In this document: positions 43,257 to 50,007 of the stretch, one piece after another
Position numbering within the stretch: the stretch's first letter is position 1
Layout: each line of letters starts with the position of its first letter
Source of the DNA: an uncultured Eubacterium sp.
GTDB lineage: Bacteria; Bacillota; Clostridia; Lachnospirales; Lachnospiraceae
NCBI GenBank assembly: GCA_910586445.1
Contig: CAJUHV010000025.1
Coordinates: forward strand, 1 to 50,007
Direction: 5' to 3'
Length of the DNA: 50,007 bases
The notes under the pieces: generated by a model
The model's database searches: none
Seen by the model: the letters and a program-made list of their open reading frames with translations, nothing else
What the model was told of the DNA's origin: nothing
Made by a program: the position numbers and the translations under genes

Positions 43257-44098
43257 TGAAAGAAAAAGTAAGTGAAAGGGTCAACTGGCCGGTTACGATA
43301 CTCTTAATCTGCGGATTGATTACAATTGCATTTCCACTGTACATGACGATTATAATTGCGTTTAAACAGCCTTCGGAAATGACAAACAGCATATCAGGCA
43401 TTTTATCCCTGCCAAAGCACTGGAGCCTGTCGAATTTTGCAGAAGCAATGCGGGTGACAGATTTCTGGAGATCCCTGATGAACAGCTTTCTGATTACGGC
43501 AGTGACGGTAGTGATCTCGGTTTTAGTACATTCCATGATCGGATATGCAGTAGGACGTAATAAAGCAAAAAACAAATGGTACAATTTTGTATACCTGTAC
43601 ATTGTCAGCGGTATGTTCGTACCGTTTGCAATCTTAATGATGCCGCTGGTAAAGCAGACTTCACAGATGGGGCTTGCAAATTTATTTGGTGTAATCCTTT
43701 GTTATGTGGTATTCTATATGCCGATGAACCTTATGCTGTATTCTGGATATCTGACGAATATTCCGATCGCATTGGAAGAAGCAGCACGTATGGACGGTGC
43801 GACAACATGGAGGACTTACTGGACGATCATTTTCCCGATTATGAAGCCTATGCATGCAACGGTTGCAGTTATTACGGCCCTGAGTGTATGGAATGACGTT
43901 ATGACTCCATTAGTAATTATGTCAGGCAGCGGAATCAATACACTGCCGCTGGCACAGATGACGTTCCAGACACAGTTCGGTACAAATTATAATCTGGCGT
44001 TTGCCTCTTACCTGCTTGCTCTGCTGCCGATTTTGATTTTCTATATTGTATGTCAGAAGCAGATCTTAAATGGTGTTGTAAACGGTGCAGTAAAATAG
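43256..44098 (+). CDS. MsmG-like sugar ABC permease
   Basis: A 280-residue membrane protein of the MalG/MsmG type: ITIAFPLYMTIIIAFKQPSEM, FLITAVTVVISVLVHSMIGYAVGR, and the EAA loop ALEEAARMDGATTWRTYWTIIFP. Partner of the MsmF-like protein. It ends before a hairpin at 44137-44169 that separates it from the alpha-galactosidase gene. Confidence 0.93.
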   Translation: MKEKVSERVNWPVTILLICGLITIAFPLYMTIIIAFKQPSEMTNSISGILSLPKHWSLSNFAEAMRVTDFWRSLMNSFLITAVTVVISVLVHSMIGYAVGRNKAKNKWYNFVYLYIVSGMFVPFAILMMPLVKQTSQMGLANLFGVILCYVVFYMPMNLMLYSGYLTNIPIALEEAARMDGATTWRTYWTIIFPIMKPMHATVAVITALSVWNDVMTPLVIMSGSGINTLPLAQMTFQTQFGTNYNLAFASYLLALLPILIFYIVCQKQILNGVVNGAVK

Positions 44099-44136
44099 TC
44101 TGTACCATATACATGAAAATAAATATTGATATTATG

Positions 44137-44169
44137 CATCCAGCCTGGTAGTTTTATCCGGGCTGGATG
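44137..44169 (+). promoter_or_regulatory. Intercistronic hairpin before the alpha-galactosidase gene
   Basis: CATCCAGCC (44137-44145) pairs perfectly with GGCTGGATG (44161-44169) around a 15-base loop. No T run follows, so full termination is unlikely. It may protect the upstream mRNA or set the expression ratio of transporter to enzyme. Confidence 0.55.
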
Positions 44170-44230
44170 TTCGTACATAAAAATTTGGACAGCTTATAGT
44201 ATGTATCAAAAAAACAGAAGGAGGAACTAC

Positions 44231-46414
44231 ATGGGAATTTTTATTGACGAGAAGAACAAGATCTTTACCCTGCATACAAATAATTCTACGTACCAGATGA
44301 AAGCAGATCAGTACGGTTTTCTGCTGCATCTGTACTATGGGCGCAGGACGCAGGGCTGCATGGATTACCTGCTGCATTTTGCCGACCGTGGTTTTTCTGG
44401 AAATCCGTATGATGTGGGAGCTGACCGTACCTATTCGATGGACGTGCTGCCGCAGGAGCTGCCGTCCTTAGGAACGGGTGATTACCGCAGCCCGGCTGTA
44501 ATTATTAAAAATGCGGATGGTTCTTATAGTGGAGATTTTCGTTTCCGTGACGCACGGGTTATTGAAGGAAAGTACGCGCTGCCCGGCTTTCCGGCTGTAT
44601 ATGCCGATAAAAATGAGGCGCAGACGCTTGAGATTGATTTAGAAGATCCAGTGACGCATGTGCAGGTAACGCTTTTGTATGGTGTGCTGCCGAAGCTTGA
44701 TATTATTACAAGAAGCGCGCGTATTCACAATGGCGGCACAGAACGCGTGTGGTTGGAAAAAGCGCAGGCGGCATGCATTGACTGGACCGGCGGGGAATAT
44801 GACGTGATGTATTTTTACGGACGCCATGCGATGGAGCGGCACGTGCAGCGTACACCAGTGACACACGGAGCGCAGGTCATCGGCAGCCGCAGGGGTACAT
44901 CCAGCCATCAGTACAACCCGATGATGATCATAGCTGACAGAGAAGCGACTGAGGACGCGGGCAGCTGCTATGCGATGTCCTTTGTATACAGCGGCAGCTT
45001 TAAAGCAGAGGTGGAAAAAGACCAGTTTAACCAGACGCGTGCGCTGATCGGATTGTCTGACGAGCAGTTTTCTTATCCGGTTGAGGCTGACGGAGATTTT
45101 TACATACCTGAGACGATTTTGACATACAGCAGGTGCGGCCTGTCAAGGCTGTCGCAGAATCTGCATGCATGTATCCGTACACATATATGCCGCGGAAAGT
45201 ACCGTGACTGCATAAGGCCCGTGCTGTTAAACAGCTGGGAGGCTTCTTACTTTGACTTCAACGCGCAGTCCCTGTGTGCACTTGCGAAAAAGGCGGCAGA
45301 GGTCGGCATAGAGATGTTGGTAATGGATGACGGCTGGTTCGGCAGGCGGGACGATGATAACAGCGGCCTCGGAGACTGGCGTGTGAATGAGAAAAAGCTG
45401 GGCATGTCCCTGGGCAGCCTGATTGAAAAAATCAATGGCATGGGGTTAAAATTCGGCATATGGTTCGAGCCTGAGGCAGTCAATGAAGACAGCGACTTAT
45501 ACCGCATGCATCCTGACTGGGCGCTTTCCATACCTGGCAGGAATCCGGTACGCGCTAGAAACCAGCTGATCTTAGACCTGTCAAGGCCGGAGGTAGTAGA
45601 TGACGTATTTGAGCAGGTATGCCTGGTGCTTGACCAAGGGAATATTGAATACGTAAAATGGGATTTAAACCGCAGCCTTTCCGACTGCTATTCGCGCAGC
45701 ACAAAGGATCAGGGAAAGGTACAGTACGATTATGTGCGCGGGGTATACGATCTGCTGGAACGGCTCGTGCAGAAATATCCAGATATCTTATTTGAAGGGT
45801 GCAGCGGCGGCGGCGGACGGTTTGATGCCGGCATGCTTTACTATACGCCGCAGATCTGGTGCAGCGACAATACAGACGCAGTAGACCGCGTACATATTCA
45901 GTACGGCACATCGTTCGGCTACCCGGCTTCTACAGTCGGGTCACACGTATCAGCAGTGCCGAACCATCAGACCGGCCGCACGACGCCGTTTGCCGCGCGC
46001 GGAATTACGGCTATGGCAGGCACATTCGGCTACGAGCTGGACCCGAATAAACTCTCAGATGAAGAAAAGCAGCAGATGAGAGATCAGATCGCAGACTATA
46101 AAAAATATGCACCTTTAATCCAAAACGGCCTGTATTACCGCCTGACCGACCCGTCGGTGCGGGAAGTAGGCGCGTGGGAGTTTATCGATGAGGATGCAGC
46201 CGAGGTGCTGGTCAGTGCGATGATGCTGAATATGCATGGAAATATGACCGTAAATTATGTGCGCCTGAAAGGCTTAGAAGAAGGTGCCATGTACCGCGAT
46301 ACGAAAAGCCAAAAGGTATACGCGGCCGAGGCGCTGATGGAAAGCGGCATTCTGCTGCCGATCGAGCTCGGGGAGTATCAGGCTTATCAGATGCATTTTG
46401 TGAAAGAACAGTAG
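44231..46414 (+). CDS. aga: Alpha-galactosidase, GH36
   Basis: A 727-residue cytoplasmic enzyme that cleaves terminal alpha-galactose from raffinose-type sugars. It has an N-terminal beta-supersandwich (residues to about 325), then a TIM barrel with LLNSWEASYFDF, MLVMDDGWFGRRDDDN, GIWFEPEAVN, the nucleophile Asp478 in YVKWDLNRSL and the acid/base Asp546 in WCSDNTDAVDR, plus CSGGGGRFDAGM, which contacts the sugar. Length and residue numbers agree with the long bacterial GH36 enzymes of about 730 residues. ATG 44231 follows AAGGAGGA at 44218-44225; an in-frame start at 44126 lies before the hairpin and has no such site. Confidence 0.96.
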   Translation: MGIFIDEKNKIFTLHTNNSTYQMKADQYGFLLHLYYGRRTQGCMDYLLHFADRGFSGNPYDVGADRTYSMDVLPQELPSLGTGDYRSPAVIIKNADGSYSGDFRFRDARVIEGKYALPGFPAVYADKNEAQTLEIDLEDPVTHVQVTLLYGVLPKLDIITRSARIHNGGTERVWLEKAQAACIDWTGGEYDVMYFYGRHAMERHVQRTPVTHGAQVIGSRRGTSSHQYNPMMIIADREATEDAGSCYAMSFVYSGSFKAEVEKDQFNQTRALIGLSDEQFSYPVEADGDFYIPETILTYSRCGLSRLSQNLHACIRTHICRGKYRDCIRPVLLNSWEASYFDFNAQSLCALAKKAAEVGIEMLVMDDGWFGRRDDDNSGLGDWRVNEKKLGMSLGSLIEKINGMGLKFGIWFEPEAVNEDSDLYRMHPDWALSIPGRNPVRARNQLILDLSRPEVVDDVFEQVCLVLDQGNIEYVKWDLNRSLSDCYSRSTKDQGKVQYDYVRGVYDLLERLVQKYPDILFEGCSGGGGRFDAGMLYYTPQIWCSDNTDAVDRVHIQYGTSFGYPASTVGSHVSAVPNHQTGRTTPFAARGITAMAGTFGYELDPNKLSDEEKQQMRDQIADYKKYAPLIQNGLYYRLTDPSVREVGAWEFIDEDAAEVLVSAMMLNMHGNMTVNYVRLKGLEEGAMYRDTKSQKVYAAEALMESGILLPIELGEYQAYQMHFVKEQ

Positions 46415-46742
46415 AATCTGTGGTAAAATTAAATAGAGATATAAAAATAGAAATGCAAAAATAGAAATACAAAAATATAAAAATGGATGTATAAAATCCT
46501 CCTGCGGTTAACGGTGAGGTTCTTTCTGGAAGCTGGATAAATTGGATCTGGATATGCGGGTCTGGTTATGATGGAAGGAATGGAGGCCGGCGTGGTGCAG
46601 GGGGATTTTTGTGGATTTTACAAATATAATGATATTGAGTGAAAATGGTGAAAAAGTCTCTTGAAAACTTTTATTTCAGGCCGTATGGAAGACATATTGC
46701 CTGATAGAAGCGTATAGTTTTAAAATATAAGCGGGTGTTTGA
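46415..46742. other. Intergenic region after the alpha-galactosidase
   Basis: The first 80 bases hold A-rich short repeats (AAAAATAGAAAT-like), then a G-rich middle without a frame. No promoter hexamers or terminator that I would stand behind. Confidence 0.4.
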
Positions 46743-47741
46743 ATGATAGGAATACGTACGGACATGAACAGCACCATAGCGACCGGGCATGTGATGCGGT
46801 GCCTTTCGATTGCGCAGGAGCTGCAAAACCAGAAGGAAGACGTAATATTTTTTCTGGCAGATGGTCAGGCGGCAGGCCTGCTGGAAAGCAGGGGCTTTCC
46901 ATATGTTGTGCTGGATTCAAAATGGGACGATCTGGAGATTGAGCTGCCGGTTCTAAAGGCAGCCATGAAACAAAAAGGGATCTCAAAGCTGCTTGTGGAC
47001 AGCTATTATGTGACGGAAAGCTATTTAAGGCAGCTTGGCAGCATGGCTGAGGTTGCGTATCTGGATGACCTGAACGCATTTGATTATCCGGTCCACAGCC
47101 TGATCTGCTATGCAAATTACTGGGAAGATTTAAAGTATCAGAGGTATTATGAATATACCAGATTTTATATGGGGCCGTCTTATGCGCCCATGCGCAGTGC
47201 ATTTAAGCACTGTAAGAAGCATAAAATCAAGCCTGTGGCAGAACGGCTGCTGATGCTGTCGGGAGGAACAGACCGTTACGATGTCTATGAACAGTTATTA
47301 AGCCGGATAGACCTGTCACAGTATAAAAGGATTGATGTCATATGCGGCATGTATGATAAAAAGTATGAGATGATAAAGCACAGATATAGGGAGCATGCAA
47401 ATGTAGTGGTGCATCAGGCCGTAGAAGATATTGAAAAATATATGCAGGCGGCGGACATGGCTGTTTCTGCGGGCGGCTTTACGCTTTATGAATTATGCGC
47501 ATGCGGAACGCCGGCAGTATCGTTTTCCCTGGCCGATAACCAGCTCTGCAATGTAAGGAAATTTCATGCAGACCAGATGATCGAGTATGCAGGAGACGCC
47601 CGCTTTGATCCTGTGGCGGAGAAGATTTCAGCCTGCCTGGAAAAATACCGCTGCGATTACAAGGAGAGGCGGCGCTCCTTAAAAATGCAGCAGCTGGCTG
47701 ACGGGCGGGGAGCCGAGAGGATAGCGAAAGCTTTATTATAG
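46743..47741 (+). CDS. PseG-like sugar-nucleotide hydrolase / GT28-like protein
   Basis: A 332-residue protein with the GT-B-like fold of PseG (UDP-2,4-diacetamido-trideoxy-altropyranose hydrolase in pseudaminic acid synthesis). It shows IGIRTDMNSTIATGHVMRCLSIAQEL, where the G-H-V-M-R-C motif contains the catalytic-site His, LLVDSYYVTESYLRQL, LLMLSGGTDRYD, and ADMAVSAGGFTLYELCACGTPAVSFSLADNQ (the nucleotide-binding end). No other pseudaminic-acid genes (PseB, C, H, I) occur in the window, so the substrate may differ. Its 3' end is triplicated as a 43-bp tandem repeat that reaches the LicD gene, so the two are probably one operon. Confidence 0.82.
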   Translation: MIGIRTDMNSTIATGHVMRCLSIAQELQNQKEDVIFFLADGQAAGLLESRGFPYVVLDSKWDDLEIELPVLKAAMKQKGISKLLVDSYYVTESYLRQLGSMAEVAYLDDLNAFDYPVHSLICYANYWEDLKYQRYYEYTRFYMGPSYAPMRSAFKHCKKHKIKPVAERLLMLSGGTDRYDVYEQLLSRIDLSQYKRIDVICGMYDKKYEMIKHRYREHANVVVHQAVEDIEKYMQAADMAVSAGGFTLYELCACGTPAVSFSLADNQLCNVRKFHADQMIEYAGDARFDPVAEKISACLEKYRCDYKERRRSLKMQQLADGRGAERIAKALL

Positions 47742-47826
47742 GGAATCATTGCATGCCGAGAGGATAGCGAAAGCTTTATTATAGGGAATCATTACATGCC
47801 GAGAGGATAGCGAAAGCTTTATTATG
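47712..47826 (+). repeat. 43-bp tandem repeat, 2.7 copies, at a gene junction
   Basis: Units start at 47712, 47755 and 47798, each beginning GCCGAGAGGATAGCGAAAGC. The first unit encodes the last residues of the PseG-like protein (AERIAKALL, stop). The next two are near-perfect non-coding copies, and the third runs into the 5' region of the LicD gene. Copies differ by single bases (GCATGCC / ACATGCC), so the event is recent. Confidence 0.93.
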
Positions 47827-47871
47827 AGAAATCAGTGTATACAGCAGGGAAACGGAAGGGGACAGGGGCAG

Positions 47872-48753
47872 ATGAACAAGACGCAGCGTGAAAAAATCGA
47901 ACTTTCAGACAGGGAATTAAGGCAGCTCCAGCTGAACCTGTTAGAAATGCTTATAGAAATCGACCGCATATGCCGAAAATACGGCATAAAGTATTCCCTC
48001 GACGGCGGCACGCTGCTCGGCGCAGTGCGCCATGGCGGCTTCATCCCATGGGACGACGATATCGACGTCATTATGCGCAGGGAGGAATACCGGAAGTTTT
48101 ATAAGGCATGCAGGAAGGAGCTGGATAAAAAGCGCTTTTTCCTGCAGGAATACCGCACCGACCCGCATTACCGCTGGGGCTATGAGAAGCTGCGCCGCCT
48201 GGATACGGAGTTTGTCCGTCTGGGGCAGGAGCACTTAAAGAACAGGGGCGGGATATTTGTGGATATCTTTGTCGTGGACAATGTGCCGGACGGATTTTTC
48301 ATACGACGCCTGCACCTGTTTGCCTGCTATGTGATCCGAAAGCTTTTGTATGCCCAGCTCGGCATGGAGAATGCGGATTCGCTGTTTTTAAGGAAATGGT
48401 ACGGTCTTTTGTACCGTGCGGTGCCGCGTGATGCGGTATTTCATTGGAGAAACCGCATTGCACGCCGGTGCAATAAGAGGAGGACCCGGCTCGTGCGGCA
48501 TATGACGTATCCGTATGTACGCTCGCGCTACGGCATGCCGGGGGAATGCTTTGACGAGATGATGGACATGCAGTTTGAGGGATACACATTCCGGGCATTC
48601 CGAAAGTATGACAAATATCTGTCCGCGCTTTATGGCGACTATATGAAGCTGCCGCCGAAGGAAAAGCAGAAGGCGCATCTGGATGTGTCAAGGATCAGGC
48701 TGCTTGATCTGGATCAGCTGTATTCAAAAGAGGAATTAAGCAGGCTTTTCTAG
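47872..48753 (+). CDS. LicD-family phosphotransferase
   Basis: A 293-residue protein of the LicD/fukutin-like family, which transfers phosphocholine or related phospho-groups to surface sugars. The hallmark is YSLDGGTLLGAVRHGGFIPW followed by DDDID (metal-binding acids), then FFLQEYRTDPHYRWGYEKLR and GIFVDIFVVDNVPD. The C-terminal half is basic with a possible amphipathic region. ATG 47872 is preferred because the family usually begins close to the Q-x-x-L-L-E-M-L segment and AAGGGGA lies upstream; an in-frame ATG at 47824 sits in the repeat. No CDP-choline genes (LicA-C) are near, so the transferred group is open. Confidence 0.9.
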   Translation: MNKTQREKIELSDRELRQLQLNLLEMLIEIDRICRKYGIKYSLDGGTLLGAVRHGGFIPWDDDIDVIMRREEYRKFYKACRKELDKKRFFLQEYRTDPHYRWGYEKLRRLDTEFVRLGQEHLKNRGGIFVDIFVVDNVPDGFFIRRLHLFACYVIRKLLYAQLGMENADSLFLRKWYGLLYRAVPRDAVFHWRNRIARRCNKRRTRLVRHMTYPYVRSRYGMPGECFDEMMDMQFEGYTFRAFRKYDKYLSALYGDYMKLPPKEKQKAHLDVSRIRLLDLDQLYSKEELSRLF

Positions 48754-48800
48754 AGTCTGTCTATGGGACATGAGCAAAACCCGATTTATTGTGAATTTTA

Positions 48801-48829
48801 TTGTAAAGGCGGGTGTTTTTTTGTATAAT
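48801..48829 (+). promoter_or_regulatory. Promoter of the Rpn-family gene
   Basis: TTGTAA (48801-48806) and TATAAT (48824-48829) with a 17-base spacer that contains a T run. Start of the gene is 65 bases downstream. ACCCG (48778-48782) and CGGGT (48810-48814) could also pair ahead of the T run and end transcription of the LicD unit. Confidence 0.6.
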
Positions 48830-48893
48830 TGAAGTGTAACAGGAGCAGGGCAGCCGTTCCATAAGCATGGATTTTAGAAATTGAGGTGATAAG

Positions 48894-49757
48894 GTGTCAG
48901 ATAATATGAAGCAGACACAGGAAATCAAGGCAAAGCGTACCGCAAAAAACAGTGTGTTTTTAGACCTTTTCCAAGATAAAAAGAATTTGTTGAAAATGTA
49001 TCAAGCACTGCACCCCGAGGATACGGATACAACAGAAGACACATTGGATATTGTAACAATAGACAATGTTCTGACAGACCACCTCTATAATGATTTAGGA
49101 ATTATGGTAGGCAATTATAAATTGCTGCTGCTTTTAGAAGCACAGTCTTCATGGACGGTAAATATTTTAATCAGAATAATGCTATATTTAGCGCAGAGTT
49201 ACCATGAATACTTTGAGCGGACCGGCCAGAGTCTGTATAGGAGCCGGAAAGTAAAAATGCCAGAGCCTGAATTATATGTGATATACACAGGCAGCAGAGG
49301 CAGAAAACCGGATATAATATCCTTAACGCAAGAGTTTTTTGAAGGCAGGGATACTGCTCTTGAGATAAAAGCCAGAGTCATATATGAGAGTGATAGGCAC
49401 AATATAATCAATGAGTACATTGTTTTCTGCAGGGTTTTTAATGAGCAGATCAAAGAACACGGAATGACAAAACAGGCGGTAACAGAAACGATCCGTATCT
49501 GCAGGGACAGGAATATTTTAAAATCGTACCTGAGCAGCAAGGAAGTGGAGGTGGTGACAATTATGATGAGTTTATTTGATGATGAGCAGATTATGAGGAC
49601 TTATACGAAAGATATTAAAAGGGAAACATTAATGGAAAAAGCAGTACTTATGTTAAAAAAGGGGAAAATAAATATGGATGAGGTCAGCGAGTATTTCCCG
49701 GAATTACTCGAAAGTGACATAGAAGAAATTGAAGCTAAGATTATGCAGCCGGCATAA
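48894..49757 (+). CDS. Rpn-family recombination-promoting nuclease (PD-(D/E)xK)
   Basis: A 287-residue protein of the Rpn/PDDEXK_2 transposase-like family. It reads KRTAKNSVFLDLFQDKKNLLKMYQALHPED at the start, then the nuclease core YNDLGIMVGNYKLLLLLEAQSSW, with an acidic residue in NDLG and the E-x-Q of the catalytic strand, and NILIRIMLYLAQSYHEYF. The C-terminal part ends in an acidic tail. Rpn proteins are DNases that promote recombination and are often multi-copy in Lachnospiraceae; some act as phage-defence effectors. The start is GTG 48894, directly after TTGAGGTGAT, a near-perfect anti-Shine-Dalgarno match. Confidence 0.85.
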   Translation: MSDNMKQTQEIKAKRTAKNSVFLDLFQDKKNLLKMYQALHPEDTDTTEDTLDIVTIDNVLTDHLYNDLGIMVGNYKLLLLLEAQSSWTVNILIRIMLYLAQSYHEYFERTGQSLYRSRKVKMPEPELYVIYTGSRGRKPDIISLTQEFFEGRDTALEIKARVIYESDRHNIINEYIVFCRVFNEQIKEHGMTKQAVTETIRICRDRNILKSYLSSKEVEVVTIMMSLFDDEQIMRTYTKDIKRETLMEKAVLMLKKGKINMDEVSEYFPELLESDIEEIEAKIMQPA

Positions 49758-49807
49758 TCAATCAGGGCAGGGTATTCAGCTGGAAAGAGGATAAAAGGAA
49801 TTTTTAT

Positions 49808-49850
49808 AAAAGGCAGTCTCAAAAAGTGTACTTTTTGAGACTGCCTTTTT
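49808..49850. terminator. Perfect 20-bp hairpin terminator after the Rpn gene
   Basis: AAAAGGCAGTCTCAAAAAGT (49808-49827) pairs completely with 49830-49849 around a two-base loop and ends in a T run; the mirrored A run makes it bidirectional. The core also recurs at 49953-49980. Confidence 0.85.
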
Positions 49851-49952
49851 TCTGTCAATTTTCTTTAAATCGAGCTTCATTCTAATATAATATCGTCAAA
49901 AAGTCAAGGAAGTTAACCCCTTTTTTTTGGTAATTTTGCTCAAATTACGTTT

Positions 49953-49980
49953 AGTCTCAAAAAGTACACTTTTTGAGACT
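49953..49980. repeat. Second copy of the AGTCTCAAAAAGT palindrome
   Basis: AGTCTCAAAAAGT (49953-49965) and ACTTTTTGAGACT (49968-49980) form a 13-bp perfect stem with the same core as the terminator at 49808-49850. The two palindromes bracket about 100 A+T-rich bases without a gene. Confidence 0.8.
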
Positions 49981-50007
49981 GCAGTTTCCACAAAGCTTTC
50001 GTTATAT

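Noticed and set aside
44137..44169. Rho-independent terminator between the MsmG-like and aga genes
   Set aside because: The stem is good but no T run follows, and aga clearly belongs to the operon; it is listed as an intercistronic hairpin instead.

Overview
The window looks like chromosomal DNA of a gut-type Gram-positive anaerobe of the Clostridia, most likely a Lachnospiraceae member (Blautia/Ruminococcus-like). The assignment is inferred from strong AGGAGG-type ribosome binding sites, lipoprotein solute-binding proteins with SxCG lipoboxes, Msm-type alpha-galactoside uptake, an anaerobic GlpA/GlpB-like enzyme pair with a DUF1667 domain, and an Rpn-family nuclease of the clostridial type. 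No rRNA or tRNA was seen, so the genus is not fixed.

Region 1 (1-21801) is a cell-surface polysaccharide cluster. A small XRE regulator is followed by a Wzm/Wzt ABC exporter, glucose-1-phosphate cytidylyltransferase (RfbF), two paralogous short-chain dehydrogenases (the first interrupted by a 12-G tract), a GlfT2-like galactofuranosyltransferase, a UDP-galactopyranose-mutase-like/glycosyltransferase fusion, a separate UDP-galactopyranose mutase, another SDR, a split transketolase, CDP-glucose 4,6-dehydratase (RfbG), a further SDR, a GlpA-like/GlpB-like flavoenzyme pair and two GT2 glycosyltransferases. Both edges carry broken FkbM-type methyltransferase genes. Together these suggest a galactofuranose-containing polymer carrying a CDP-derived, possibly branched, deoxysugar. 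Most genes overlap or nearly abut, so this is probably one long operon.

Region 2 (21802-26127) is an A+T-rich island: a terminator, then DUF262 protein + AAA ATPase + PIN-like nuclease (a candidate three-gene defence module), a small unknown gene, a solo end of a transposable element and a decayed RelA/SpoT-like synthetase on the minus strand.

Region 3 (26128-31030) holds a hybrid sensor kinase with a following solute-binding lipoprotein and a superoxide dismutase.

Region 4 (31056-39800) is a sugar-uptake locus: ArsR-like regulator, divergent RbsB-like lipoprotein, RbsA-like ATPase, two RbsC-like permeases and a GH2 glycosidase. The first permease is split exactly by a 162-bp MITE. Two MITE families occur here, lying side by side after the GH2 gene.

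Region 5 (39836-46414) is an alpha-galactoside utilisation locus: AraC-type regulator, divergent MsmEFG-like transporter and GH36 alpha-galactosidase.

Region 6 (46743-50007) has a PseG-like protein, a LicD-family transferase linked to it by a 43-bp triplication, an Rpn-family nuclease and two related perfect palindromes at the right edge.

The most notable items are the poly-G contingency-like tract, the mutase/glycosyltransferase fusion, the transketolase-containing CDP-sugar set, the DUF262/ATPase/PIN trio, and the MITE that cleanly splits a transporter gene.
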